Assembly: GCF_000247815.1 (NCBI RefSeq)
Contig: NC_021686.1
Span: 10,452,746 to 10,516,745, forward strand
DNA length: 64,000 bases
Source of the DNA: Ficedula albicollis
Lineage: Eukaryota > Chordata > Aves > Passeriformes > Muscicapidae
Direction: 5' to 3'
Positions within the stretch are counted from its first letter, which is position 1. Each line of letters starts with the position of its first letter. The position numbers and the translations under genes are program-made. This document shows, in pieces, positions 24,972-37,564 of the stretch. Under the pieces are notes generated by a model. The model was given only the letters and a program-made list of their open reading frames with translations, did not search any database and was not told the DNA's origin.

Positions 24972-27900
24972 GTATTGTATTCCATGCATTATGTTCAGGT
25001 TTTATAGTATGACAGAGGGAGGGATCAAGATAAATGTTAAACATAAACAAGAGCAGAAAGGTTGTTTGTAACAGGTCCTGAGAAGGAAAGGCACATCGTA
25101 ACCACCGAATCCAACAGAACAGAAACCTTGGACAGAGGAAGACAATGCTGGAGAGTGGATGAGGGAAGGGGTGTTTCAAGTTGGGGGCTGTGGAAGCAGG
25201 TTTGACAGCCACCTGCATTCCCCCACCCACCAAAGGTCTGTAGTTCAAATGGGTTTGGGGAGCTCAGTATTCAACCAAACCACTTCCACACTCCTGTTAC
25301 CCGGGGAGAGTCCAAGATCCCAAACTCCTCCAGGCTTAATCAGCACCAAGGGGCAGCACAGGACTCAAAGCTCCTTTCTGCAGAGACCAGCTGGGAAAAG
25401 GCAGCTGGTGGGGAGGCAGGGAAGGGCTACCCAGCACCGAGTGACCCCGAGCCAGGTCCCACTCAGCCATGCAGGGTCACAAGAGCACCGTGGCTGCGGC
25501 ATCGCCAGTGACCTGCGGGTATTGCTATTCACTGGCATCGAGGAGGGAAGGCTGGGACAGAGCGTGGGCACAGCACAGAAATGGTTGGCACAGACACTGG
25601 CACACGTCTCTGTCGGGTCAGAGCCGGGGGGTTGTAGCACCTCGAAGGGAAGCAGCAGCAGAACCGTGTGCTGCGCCTGATTTAAGGCAGCGATCGCTGC
25701 GGGTGATCCAGCGCCAGAAGCACGAGGTTCCTGCCAGAGCAGCACGAGGGGCTCCAGAGCCAGGCTGGACACTGGGACACTGCCCAGACTGAGCACAGCA
25801 CACCCTCCAGTGAGCTGGCACAACTGGGAGCTGCTGGAGACTGCACACAGTGGAAATGAACACAAAACCAGGACAGAGGCTCACAGCACTGGGCTCAAAC
25901 ATTGCTCCCGAGCACCAAGCCCTGCTGTGGCAAAGATACAAGTGTTTTATCTCGGCTTCCAGGGGAGAAAACAGTTCAGCTTCACCTTGGAATCAAGAGA
26001 AGGGATGTTCAGTCATCACAGCACTACCAGAGCCAGCCTTGCTCCTGTAACTATGTGTTGAAGTGTGTTTTGCATGTTAAAGAAGGAACATTTAGCAGCC
26101 CACATTTCTTCTTGAGCCCCTTTAGTTTGTTACTTGCCACCCGTTCCCAGTCCCTCAAAGCCACCCTAAAGGTCACAGCCTGGGTGACATAAGCAGCAGG
26201 AGGGCAAAAATGAAGCAGAGGCAAGGCTGAGCTCGAGGCCTTTCCTGAGCAGCACAAGGCAGAGGTGCCTCTGCCCCCTGGCACAGGTGGTAGGCATGGG
26301 CAGGGGTCTCACAGCCTGCAGTGTGCAGGGCAGGGATGGAGTTTGGGAGGTTTGGAAGCCTGAGAGGACTGCTCTATGCTGGTGATGGGCAGCCCAAAAG
26401 CATGGGCAGGCAGCAAGGGCTCACCTCGAGCTGGTGACCAGGGACAGCTCAGGCTGAAATCCTGGCACAGGGTCTCCAACTCTGGCCACCCCAACTGGGA
26501 GAGAAGATTGTAGAGTTTTTGCCTTTGCTGCCACGGACTTTGTGCTGGGCTCTGGGAAAGGGCTGAGCTGCCTCTCACCTGGGGCTTCAGTCACTCCGTG
26601 GCACAGGTTGTAAACTTTAGTCCCTGCTAAGCCAAGCAAGGTCTGGATTTGGTCTCCAGGTGAGAGGCTCTCCATCTCCTGCCTGGCTGCAGCCCCCAGC
26701 AGCTGCTCAGGGCTGGGTGTGTTGAAAACATCATCTTCCTCACCACTGCCCTGCCCTGGGACACTGCAAAATCCTGAAAGCTCAGTGTGAGATGCTCTGA
26801 GGTGTAGCTCAGGCCCTGGAAAACCCAGGCAAGGCAGGACAGGCAGCAAACTGGAACCTGGCAGTGCCCTGCCATCATGGTGTTACCTCTACATCTGAGT
26901 GTGGCAGTGCTGGCTTGTGTTACAGGATCGTCATCCACAGAGGTAAGAGCATGAAATGAGGCTGTTCCTGCTGCTGGCCAAGGTCCCCACGATGCTGCCA
27001 GTGCCCTGAGCTTGGAGCTGTGAGGAGGCTGCTGAGCAGACAGGTAATGCCATGAGCCAGGGCTTCTTTCCAAAGGCTGTAAGGGGAAGCCATGGGAATC
27101 CACATGGATGCAGGTGCCTCTAACACTGAGCCCTGGAGATGGGCCAGGAGCAGGTCCTGGAGGCCTCACCCTGCTGCTCTCAGAATGTCATGAGGAGGCT
27201 GATCTGGGGCACTGGCAGGGATGTAGAGATGGAGAAGAGGGAGATGGGGAGAGCATTCCTCTTCAGCTGCAGGAAACCACCACGGTGCCCTGGGATGTCC
27301 CTCATTGCTTAGACCAGGGCTGGCTGTGGGGCTGGTCTCTTCTCCTGAGCAAGCTCTGTCCACAGCAAGGGCAGGGAGACAGGAATAACAGTCCATGACC
27401 CCGTGGGATGCCATTTCAGGGTTGTGTACAGGACGTGGCATCTCCAGGCAGCAGCATCTGCAACTCTGTCACGTTTCTTCCTCTGCACAGACTCTGCCAC
27501 AGCCTCTGCAGTCCAAGTCACACACGGCTCTTGTCTCTAGGCTCGAAGGTGTCACCATCCCAGTGTCTCCACAGCCAGTGCAGCAAAACCCCCGAGGTCC
27601 ACATGTTCTTGTATGTATTGCAGGTGGGCTTGGACACGGCTTGGTGCCCAACAGGTGCTGCAGGGGATGAACCTGACACAGGGCTGGAGCTCCTCCAGCA
27701 CCTCCCTCTGTTCCACAAAGCTTAATCCACAGCATCTCCCCAGCTGCCAGGAGGAAAGGGGGGCTGGTAGCCCATGACCACCCCTAACCAACATCCCCCA
27801 ACAAGTTCAGAGCTGTCACCAAGCAGAGGGGAGAGGATGAGGTGCAGAACAGGTCATCCCCTGGCCTTGTGATGGAGTTTGGTGGAAAAATCACCCTCTT

Positions 27901-28146
27901 CTATCCCCTGGCTTGGGAAAAGCACTGGGGGGCACCACGTGTGCCCAGAGCCAGCCTGGCCTTGGGGCTGTAGCCATGCTCACACATGGGCAGACACGAG
28001 GAGGTCGTGCCCACACTCACGCACCGCATGGACACGCTTAACAAACGGGGAATTGTGAGTGTGGGAAGGGTTTCCTGAGACTGCAGAGAAGCGAAGGCCG
28101 CGTTGAACAGTCAGGGACAGGTGTGCTGGTGTGGGAGCAGTCCTGC
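24972..28146 (-). other. NATD1: Probable long NATD1 3' UTR / downstream region
   Basis: About 3.2 kb between the NATD1 stop codon and the candidate poly(A) signal. GC-rich with many short chance ORFs on both strands; no second gene, RNA gene or repeat was recognised. Confidence 0.35.
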
Positions 28147-28263
28147 CTAAGGCTGCAAGTGTTCCAGGTACTGCGGCAGTGGGTTCTCCTTGACGTACTT
28201 CTGAATGTACCAGCACGTCAGGTGGGCCTTCAGGTCCTCCTCCACCACGAAGTCCAGGGCTGC
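28147..28263 (-). CDS. NATD1: NATD1 exon 3, terminal
   Basis: Acceptor ggttgcag|GCA. It encodes residues 73-110, [20 protein letters not shown] onward, ending EHLQP before TAG. Confidence 0.95.
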   Translation of the reverse strand, partial: AALDFVVEEDLKAHLTCWYIQKYVKENPLPQYLEHLQP

Positions 28264-31200
28264 CTGCAACCAGGGGAGATCAGAGGAGTTACAACCAGCA
28301 CCCCCAGCCTCCCCTCCCCTCAAGCCTTGTAGGAGTCCTGTACCCCTCACCTAGATGGGGGAAGCAGCAGAGGTGCCTCAGGTACCCCCTGTGCGAGGCA
28401 GGTGGAGGGAGAGGCTGGAGGGGAGAGCACTGCTGTCCTGTCACTGCCACCACCTCGCCACAGAGTCCCCAGTTTAACTCTCAACACATCCAGCCTGGTG
28501 GATGCTGCGCTGCAGGTGTCCCAGCTCACCTTCATCACCTCTCTGTCCCCACTTACAGGGCCAGGGAGCAGCTGTACCCCAAAGCACCACCCCACAGTCC
28601 CCTCACTGTTGTGCTCATGGCTCCTCAGCTCTCCCTGCACAGCCCAAGGCAGGCAAAGGGCTCACAAGGGCAGTGAAGGTTTGGCAGGAGAGTCCAGCTC
28701 AAGCTGAAGTGAACCATCAGCCCCCGCACAAGGGTTTTTTGCTGAGAGGAGGAATGGGCCAAACCTGGGTGAACGGCTGGATTTGTTGACATTTACCCAG
28801 CTCCTCTTGCCACAGGAAACAGCAATGTCTGCCCCCAAATCTCCATCTGCCCCACCAGACACCCCATCTCCCATCAGAGCAGGATTCCCACAGGGCACAC
28901 ATGCAATTCCAACGTGATGGGGCCTGGCTTCAGCCAGGCTCTTTAGCCACAGCTGGGATGGCCGCAGCTCTTGCCCTTCTGGGTGCCTGGGGTGGTACCT
29001 TTGCCAGGTGCTTGGCTATTCCTCTCCCTCGGTAGGCATCCGGCACTTCCGTGTGCTGCAGGTCCACGATCCGCTTCCCCACGTACTCGTAGAGCAGCAC
29101 AGCCTTGTCATGGCAACCTGAGGGGTGGCAGAGAGGGTGAGGGTTGGGGTGTCCCTGGGGAACCCACAGCACAGGATGGGAGAGAGCATTGAGGGTTGGG
29201 ATGTTCCCAGAGAGCCCACAGCAGGATGGGCAGTTTTGGGACTACTACAGCATCCCTCGTGCCCGTGGGAATGGCTCTGGTGCTGGGTCAGAGATTTTGC
29301 TTTCAGTGCCTCCTGGATGTCCTCACTGGCCCCTCCAAGGTCTGAGCAGAGACAGGTCTGCTCGGCCTTTCCAAGCCCCTTGGAAGAGCAGGAGCGAGTT
29401 TTTGATCCAGCCCTGAACCACTGATGCACAACATGTTTAGGGCAGGAAAGCAGCTGTGGGGAGGGAGGAGATGTGTTGATGGTGGGGGAGAACAAAAAGA
29501 AGGGGAAAACAACAAAGCTGAACCAGGTAACAGCCAAATAATTTCTCCTCCAGCACAGAGTTTTTTGTTGTGGCACATAAAATTCCCTGGTTTGGTGTTG
29601 TAGCATTGTCTAGACACATTTTGGGGAAGATGCTGGGGAGGTGAATGCCACAAACACACAGGAAAGTGCACACAGGTGTGCAAGGGGGCTGTGCACACAA
29701 ATTTACATGTACACACACACAGGCTTCCTGTTTCGACACCCCAACCTTTCTCACAGCAGCTCAGTTACAGAAAAAAAGAAGTTTCAGCTCATGTATAAAT
29801 CAGAGGAGTTAGAACACCCCTCTGGTTTCATCCACAGAACCCTGAGCTTCTGCCTTCAGTGCAAAAGAAAATGTTTCATTTCTAGAGAGTTTCTGTACTT
29901 CAAAGTGAGTTTCTGAAATGCAAGATCTCAATCAAAGAGACAAGTTTAATTAAAATAATGGAAACTTTCCCTTCTCTCCAATGGTTTTTTAAGGCTGAAG
30001 GGCTGTAAAATTCACCTGCATTCAGGATCTGCTTTAGCTGAGCTCAGTATTTCACTGCATTTCAGCTGACAACTCCAGCCCAGTTTGCCTCATTCCTGTA
30101 TTCAAGAGAAACTAGAAATGAGCCCATTGGAATTTTGTGTTTCCAGAGAAGCAGCTCAAGCTTTTATTCCTGCTCCTTTTATGCAGACACTCAATTCTCC
30201 TACACTGGATGGAAAGCTTCACATTTCCAGCCCAAGTTTATTCCTGCTGGTTTCTGCCCACTCATTCTTGTGCCAACATTGTTCTTGGGTGGACATAAAT
30301 AATTTCCCTCCCTGCCATTACCCCAAGTATTTATAGGCTTCAGCCCTGCCCCTCTCAGCTCTGGTTCATCAAAAAACCAAACTCTTCGAGTTTCCCCCAG
30401 ACAGAAAAGAGGGAGCACTGCTGTGCTTTTCCATGTGGACCCAGGCACCCCAAAAAAGCCAAGGGAGCAGGTGAAGCCCTTCCCCAGCAGCACAGACCTG
30501 GAGGGAAACCTGCCCAGGCTGGGGCACGAGGTGCCCTCACCCTCACAGAGCATTTGGTGGCAGCTCTCAGGGGTGGCAAGGGCAGAGTTGGCAGCACCAA
30601 AAATGATCTTTTAACAGCAGCTTTCACTCGTCTCAGCCCTTCCACCCCACTCTCCTCCCAGGCAAAAACTTTCCATAGCCTCTGCCTGAAGCTTTGGGAA
30701 CTTTACAACTAAACTGACAACAGAACAAAAAAAAAAACCACAACTGTTTTTTCTTTAAATACACTTCTAAAATATACGATCTGTTTAGAAGTATCATCAC
30801 AGACACAAATGCATTTTAAAGCAGAAGGTAATGCAGTGTTTGGAGGATCTCAGACATGTCCTGGACAGGCTTTTCCTCGATATTCCCTGTACCACAGCAG
30901 CACCACAAACCCCCAGCCAGGACAGGAGCTGTGCCACCAGGGCACAGATGAACACACACAGAAAGGATTTTACAACAGCAGAAACTGCAGGAAACTGGGC
31001 CCAGTTCAGAAAAACATCCCAGTTCAGCCAAGTTCATGATCACATTCACATATGTTCACCTCAGAGACACAGCACATGAAACCAAGGACACTTGTGCCAC
31101 AGGGTGTGGTGTGGGCACAGCCATGGCTTGGAATAAGCCAACCCTGGTGCTCTGTGGTACCCTGGACATGGGGGGCTGCTCCCAGGAAAGCTGGGGGAGC

Positions 31201-34200
31201 TGGAAGCAGTGCTGACCCATCTTGGGAGTACCCAGCCCCAGTTTGGTGCAATCCTCCCTAAAGAGAGGGGGCACAAGCAGAAACCCCACCAGAACAAGGC
31301 ATAAGAGACACCTCCTGCCAGCCTCCAGCCTGTGTCACCCCCCCTGGGCTCCAGGACAGGAGTTTATCAGCCTGCACAGACACAGCTTGGCACAGCAGAG
31401 CCCCAGGAGCCTGCCCTGGTGTTTGAGTCACTGACACTCCCCTCCAGGCCACGGAGAGAGGAAGGGGAGTCAGTGCAAACCAGCACAGCCAGAGAGGAGC
31501 AGGATGGCAGCAATGGCAGCACAGCTGGTGACCTGCTCGCCCTCTGTCCCTCCCTCCACTCACAGGGAGCACAGGGAAGGGGAAGCTTTTCTGGGAGCTG
31601 GGCAAGGGACCAGGTGTGACCTTGCTCTCCATGGAGGGTTCCCACCAGCAGCAGTGACAGACTCAGCCCTGATACCAGACACCCAGGCTGGTGGCTCAGG
31701 AGCCTGGGGGAACAAGCAGAGAGCCCAGTCCCAGTCCAAGGCATCTGGGAAGACACAGGACCCCCACTTCAGCCCTTCCTTCACTGACCCCCTCTCCTGG
31801 CACACACAAAGTACCTGCCCAGGGAGGGGAGGCTGCAGCACTGTCCCTTGTCCCTGTCCCCTGCACCAACCCCAGCCCACGGTACCCCTTTGTGTGCCCA
31901 GGACTGGGCAGGTCCTGCAAGGCCGATTTCTGCACCCCAGCCTTTGGAGCAGCCCCTGAGCTCCAGCCCCCTTTGGACACTGCTGCAAAGCCATTCCCTG
32001 CGAGCAAGGGGAGAGAACAAATGCCAACCCCATCTCCCAGGAGAAGGGGGCAGGAGGCAGCTCAGGTCGTCTGCTGCTGATCCAAACAGAGGGGAAAAAA
32101 AAAAAGCAGAAGCTGCGTGTGGGGTAGACAGAGAACGAGATGTCCCAGGCTGGAGCATCCCAGGCTGGAGCTCACTGCCTGCCGTGGGCTGGCCTCACTC
32201 CCCAGGGAGCTACTGGCACGTTACTAGGGAGAGAAAACACAACAGAGCACAACAGCCAGAGTGGAGACAGCACAGCCTCATGGAGGGGCCTCACTGGCAC
32301 TGCTTTGGAGCAGTTTCCTGTTTAGGAGCTCTCTGGAGGCGCCTGTGGCACGGGAGGAGAGGGGATGTCTTTGATGCAGTGTCTGGTGACAGATCCCTTG
32401 GTCCCTGCTGCAAACTCAGCACCTTCCCCTCTCCTGGAAAGCATCTGCCCCATCAGGGAGGAAAGCTCCAAGGCATGACCTGCTCCAGTTTTCCTAATAA
32501 ACCTGAGCCTGGGCTCCTGGACAAGGAGCTCCTGAGACTCAGATGAGCAGGAGCTTCCAGCCAAAATCCTGCCCAAACCCAGCTGGGGAGGAGTGGGAGG
32601 TTTGGGAAGTGTGGGGTGCTGCAGATGGATGAACGGGAGCGGGGATGTGTGAGAAGCCCGTGCATCCCTGAGGAACTGTAGCTGCTCCACGCTCCTGGGG
32701 AGCCTGACTGGAGAGCCTGATGGGTGTGATGGGCATCAAGAAGTCACAGCAGCTGCTGCTAAAACATCTGTGCCAGCAGCTGGACCAACCAGCCCATTGC
32801 TTTGGGGTAGGGGATCCCTGCGGGTTTCTTGTTTTGACCTAAAATTTCATCTCAGATCCAAATAAATGCCCAACTATTCCTGACAAAAGCAGCCTATATG
32901 ATTCCCATGGAAGCTGTTAGCTTTGACAAATTGATGTTTTCCAAGAGAGTCTCTGCACAGGGAGGTTTCTGGCTGGCTCAGGCTGTTAGTCACATCCTAA
33001 CCCATTACAAATCCAGTTGGGCGTCTTTCTGCCCTCCTCTCGAGGGATAACGAGGCTCAGTGAGGTCTGGTTATAATCAGCTTTACTTTCAGCTTCTAAA
33101 TGCTCCTTCATTTGGGATGCAAGGGAAAATGGAACGTGTTCAAGGGAAGCAGCTGTTCCTATCAGAGTTTTGGGAGCTACTGCAGCAATGAGGGGAGAGA
33201 GGGGAAGAACCAGCAGAGAAAGGAATTTTTTTGGCAAGCCCCAAAAAATCGAGTGCAATTCATCTTCCTTGTACACAAGGAGGAAGTCCTGACACGAGGT
33301 CACACAGGGGCGCTGAAGCAAACACAGGATGATGCTGAAAATGAACACTTTCACACCAGTTCACAGCTTTCACTGTCTCAGGCCTCCTGCTTCAGGGATT
33401 TCCAGAAATTCATCACCACGGAAAGTCTCCTACCCAACATCACACCACCATAAACCACCAGCTGTCAAAGTCTGGCTGCTTGGTCCACATGCTTGGTGCA
33501 TCCATGTTTTCCCAGGATATCATCCACACTTAACATTTAGCAGAAATTAGGACATCACAGGAGCCCATAAACTGCTGTTCATCTCTGCTACAGTGCAGTG
33601 ACATGGGACTAGAGTGCTCTCTGAGAGACACAGGGGTCACTTTGATGCCAAAATCTGTCTCTGACCCATTTCTTGTCATTCCCTGCACACAGCAAGGAAA
33701 AGCTCCCGGAGCATTCCACACCACTGATGCTCATCGTGCCAGGAGCGGGAGCGACAAAGAGCAGTGCAGGAAATAAACACCCTGCCACGCACTCCCACAG
33801 AGATGTTATCTCCTGACCATCTTCCAGGGCTTGGCTGCTACCAGCAATGCCTAACGAGGAGGAGGAGGGATGGATCCACTCCACATGGATGTTAGTCAGT
33901 GCAGCAGCACAGACACCACCACGCCAGGACCTTGTGTGGCCAGTGCTGAGCTCACAGAAAAGGGCTCAGACTCCCTGAACTCCCAGAAAAAACACAACCT
34001 TGATCATGGGGATTCACCTGGGTGAGGCCATGGCCAGACAGGATGGGGCTTGGAGCAACCTGGTCCAGGTCTGGACACACAGAAGGGTCCCTGCCCAAGG
34101 CTGGAATGAGATGAGCTTCAGAATCTTTCCAACCCAAACCATTCTGGGACTCTGTGATTCCACGACCCCCTCCTGCATCAGGAGGTTCTGTGCTGATTCA

Positions 34201-37042
34201 CACACGACTCCCACAGCTGATTCTCTGCCTCTCAAAGTTCACCCTCTCCAGTCACGACTCATCCCTGCTCAGCCACCAAACGCTAGTCATGGTGTGGCTG
34301 GCGGAGTTTTTATCCAGAAAACCACGATAAAAGATTACGTTTCCCCAATAATTGTTGACCCTTGGCTGTCCCCTCTATTTCCTGCACACACCAACTTCAC
34401 TGACTGGGACAATGCTATGGTGGTGGCAGTGGGGACCCGGCACCTGGGACCTCGTTTGATCTCAGGCTGAAATAAGCAGTTGGTGAAATTGTTTTCTCCG
34501 CACCCGTCTCCTCCTTCCTCGCCCCACCACTGCTGAGCCTCCAGCCTGCACTTTGTAATTAGTGGTTGAAATGAAAATGGGGTGGGGGGGGAGGGAGAGG
34601 AGTCTAAAATAAAATCTGGACTATTCCTGTTGTTTTATCGACAAAGCCTCCTGCATTCCCTATGATTTCTGAACTACACATTTTATTTATATATATTTTT
34701 TAAAGGCAGCTACCCTGCAATTTCTGCAGGGCAGCAAGGCAGTTTTACCCAGAGTAGCTCTCAGCATGACAAATGGATGGGGAAGAGATGCTGGGATCGT
34801 TGCTTATGTGGAATTAACCATTAAGATGAAGGCTGGGAAAGAATCAGTGCACCACAGAGAAATTTTAGTGGCATCTACTTCTTTTTTTTCTCTTTGTTCA
34901 CTCCACCCAATATGTGACAGAGCTTTTTGGGGGTCACTGTGTCACCAGAGCTCCACAGTCAGAAATTCATCACCACGGAAAGTCTCCTACCCAACATCAC
35001 ACCACCATAAACCACCAGCTGTCAAAGTCTGGCTGCTTGGTCCACATGCTTGGTGCATCCATGTTTTCCCAGGATATCATCCACACTTAACATTTAGCAG
35101 AAATTAGGACATCACAGGAGCCCATAAACTGCTGTTCATCTCTGCTACAGTGCAGTGACATGGGACTAGAGTGCTCTCTGAGAGACACAGGGGTCACTTT
35201 GATGCCAAAATCTGTCTCTGACCCATTTCTTGTCATTCCCTGCACACAGCAAGGAAAAGCTCCCGGAGCATTCCACACCACTGATGCTCATCGTGCCAGG
35301 AGCGGGAGCGACAAAGAGCAGTGCAGGAAATAAACACCCTGCCACGCACTCCCACAGAGATGTTATCTCCTGACCATCTTCCAGGGCTTGGCTGCTACCA
35401 GCAATGCCTAACGAGGAGGAGGAGGGATGGATCCACTCCACATGGATGTTAGTCAGTGCAGCAGCACAGACACCACCACGCCAGGACCTTGTGTGGCCAG
35501 TGCTGAGCTCACAGAAAAGGGCTCAGACTCCCTGAACTCCCAGAAAAAACACAACCTTGATCATGGGGATTCACCTGGGTGAGGCCATGGCCAGACAGGA
35601 TGGGGCTTGGAGCAACCTGGTCCAGGTCTGGACACACAGAAGGGTCCCTGCCCAAGGCTGGAATGAGATGAGCTTCAGAATCTTTCCAACCCAAACCATT
35701 CTGGGACTCTGTGATTCCACGACCCCCTCCTGCATCAGGAGGTTCTGTGCTGATTCACACACGACTCCCACAGCTGATTCTCTGCCTCTCAAAGTTCACC
35801 CTCTCCAGTCACGACTCATCCCTGCTCAGCCACCAAACGCTACTCATGGTGTGGCTGGCGGAGTTTTTATCCAGAAAACCACGATAAAAGATTACGTTTC
35901 CCCAATAATTGTTGACCCTTGGCTGTCCCCTCTATTTCCTGCACACACCAACTTCACTGACTGGGACAATGCTATGGTGGTGGCAGTGGGGACCCGGCAC
36001 CTGGGACCTCGTTTGATCTCAGGCTGAAATAAGCAGTTGGTGAAATTGTTTTCTCCGCACCCGTCTCCTCCTTCCTCGCCCCACCACTGCTGAGCCTCCA
36101 GCCTGCACTTTGTAATTAGTGGTTGAAATGAAAATGGGGTGGGGGGGGAGGGAGAGGAGTCTAAAATAAAATCTGGACTATTCCTGTTGTTTTATCGACA
36201 AAGCCTCCTGCATTCCCTATGATTTCTGAACTACACATTTTATTTATATATATTTTTTAAAGGCAGCTACCCTGCAATTTCTGCAGGGCAGCAAGGCAGT
36301 TTTACCCAGAGTAGCTCTCAGCATGACAAATGGATGGGGAAGAGATGCTGGGATCGTTGCTTATGTGGAATTAACCATTAAGATGAAGGCTGGGAAAGAA
36401 TCAGTGCACCACAGAGAAATTTTAGTGGCATCTACTTCTTTTTTTTCTCTTTGTTCACTCCACCCAATATGTGACAGAGCTTTTTGGGGGTCACTGTGTC
36501 ACCAGAGCTCCACAGTCCTGGTCCCACAGGTGGGACACCGACCCCAACCGAGGGAGCCGAGAGAGCCTGGATCTCCTGAGAAAGGAGATTTTTAGGGTGC
36601 AGGAAGGGGTGGGGGGAGCAACAGCAGAAATCGGGGGTGCTGGGGGGGGGCTCTGAAGATTATCGGGGGCACAGAGGGATATCACAACACGGCAGGGTGG
36701 AGAGAACAGCGGAAAGTGCTGCGGGACACAGCGGCAACGGGAGGAGGAGGGAAATGGGGGGAAATAGGTGAGAACAGGAAAAAGGGGGAGGAACAAGAAG
36801 AAAAAGGGGGAGAGCCACGGGGAGGAGGAAGGGGGAGGAGAGACGGGGGGGAAGCAGCGAGAGTGGGAATGAACGGGAACGTGGGGCCCGCAGCCCGGCC
36901 GGACCGCGGGCAGAGGGCAGCAGTAACGTCCCGAGCCGTCCTTACCGTTGAGCCGCACGGTGAACTGCCGCCGCTTGCGGTCGTGCTCCACCTGGATGGG
37001 GCAGCCCTGCTCCAGGAGGCCGAGCGGCGCCGAGTGCGCCAT
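28147..37042 (-). CDS. NATD1: N-acetyltransferase domain-containing protein 1, complete, three exons
   Basis: Minus-strand segments 37042-36946, 29117-28999 and 28263-28147 join in phase to 110 codons plus TAG; the human protein has 113. The N-terminus ([20 protein letters not shown]) lacks about three residues relative to human. The rest is nearly identical, including the GNAT motif A core at 61-67 (YRGRGIA: Arg62, Gly65, Ala67) that binds the acetyl-CoA pyrophosphate, and [10 protein letters not shown] near the C-terminus. It belongs to the small YjdJ/GTLF3B-type GNAT group; no substrate is established, so acetyltransferase activity is inferred from the fold. The start lies in a strong Kozak context in a CpG island. 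Intron 1 (7.8 kb) contains the 1,557-bp tandem duplication. Confidence 0.95.
28999..29117 (-). CDS. NATD1: NATD1 exon 2: acetyl-CoA binding motif
   Basis: Acceptor cccctcag|GT completes Gly33; donor AAAG|gtacca. It encodes residues 33-72 with [20 protein letters not shown], which contains GNAT motif A. Confidence 0.95.
29118..33402 (-). other. NATD1: NATD1 intron 1, 3' part
   Basis: GC-rich ordinary intron. Many open frames overlap each other in several frames near 31.2-32.7 kb, which reflects low stop-codon density rather than genes. No recognisable exon, RNA gene or repeat family. Confidence 0.45.
33403..34959. repeat. Tandem duplication, copy 1 (1,557 bp)
   Basis: This segment is repeated head-to-tail directly after itself with a constant offset of 1,557 bases. 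The only difference I noticed is G at 34286 versus C at 35843. The junction shows one or two bases of microhomology. It carries a CR1 3' fragment and an A/T-rich block (TATTTATATATATTTTTTAA). It lies wholly within NATD1 intron 1 and has no recognisable gene. Confidence 0.97.
34005..34175 (+). mobile_element. CR1-like LINE 3' fragment (in duplication copy 1)
   Basis: Reads GATGGGGCTTGGAGCAACCT, GGTCCCTGCCCAAGGCTGGA, TTTCCAACCCAAACCATTCT and GGGACTCTGTGATTCC, the canonical CR1 3' end in plus orientation. Severely 5' truncated. Confidence 0.9.
34960..36516. repeat. Tandem duplication, copy 2 (1,557 bp)
   Basis: Second copy of the segment starting at 33403, directly adjacent and in the same orientation. 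Near identity means either a very young duplication or an assembly duplication such as two haplotypes joined in series. Confidence 0.97.
35562..35732 (+). mobile_element. CR1-like LINE 3' fragment (in duplication copy 2)
   Basis: Same CR1 3' end as the one beginning at 34005, copied as part of the tandem duplication rather than inserted independently. Confidence 0.9.
36730..36875. repeat. Polypurine tract in NATD1 intron 1
   Basis: The plus strand is almost all A and G for about 145 bases, with many GGGG-type runs, ending about 70 bases from the NATD1 exon 1 donor. Such tracts can form triplex or G-quadruplex structures; that is inference. Confidence 0.7.
36946..37042 (-). CDS. NATD1: NATD1 exon 1, coding part
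   Basis: ATG at 37042-37040 in the context GCCCGCCATGG; 32 codons plus one base; donor AACG|gtaagg. It encodes [20 protein letters not shown] and the start of the GNAT fold, ending FTVRLN. Confidence 0.95.
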
Positions 37043-37260
37043 GGCGGGCCGGGATCGGGATCGGTGCCGGTGTCGGTTCCGGTGCGGGCTCTGGTGTCGG
37101 TGTCGGTGCCGAGCGGAGGCGCGGTCGGGCCCCGGCGCGGCCCCGGCCGCNTTTTGGTACGGCCGCGCGGCCCTTAAAGGGGCAACGCCGCCACAGATGT
37201 GGGGCCCGCAGGCAGCGCCCGGCGCCCCCGCGCGGGCGGGCACAGCCACCAGCGCCCGCC
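37043..37260 (-). promoter_or_regulatory. NATD1: NATD1 CpG-rich promoter and 5' UTR
   Basis: Strongly GC- and CpG-rich, with a degenerate CGGTGT-type hexamer run at about 37057-37110 in the likely 5' UTR and CCCTTTAAGGG near 37170. Position 37151 is an unresolved N beside a TTTT. An 11-bp minisatellite begins immediately upstream. Confidence 0.65.
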
Positions 37261-37261
37261 G

Positions 37262-37564
37262 GCACTGGTTCTGCACTGGTTCTGCACTGGTTCTGCACTG
37301 GTTCTGCACTGGTTCTGCACTGGTTCTGCACTGGTTCTGCACTGGTTCTGCACTGGTTCTGCACTGGTTCTGCACTGGTTCTGCACTGGTTCTGCACTGG
37401 TTCTGCACTGGTTCTGCACTGGTTCTGCACTGGTTCTGCACTGGTTCTGCACTGGTTCTGCACTGGTTCTGCACTGGTTCTGCACTGGTTCTGCACTGGT
37501 TCTGCACTGGTTCTGCACTGGTTCTGCACTGGTTCTGCACTGGTTCTGCACTGGTTCTGCACTG
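37262..37564. repeat. 11-bp minisatellite, about 27.5 perfect copies
   Basis: Unit GCACTGGTTCT repeated without a visible error. It makes long ORFs on both strands (11-residue protein repeats) that are artefacts of the stop-free unit. It lies 220 bp upstream of the NATD1 start codon. Confidence 0.97.
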
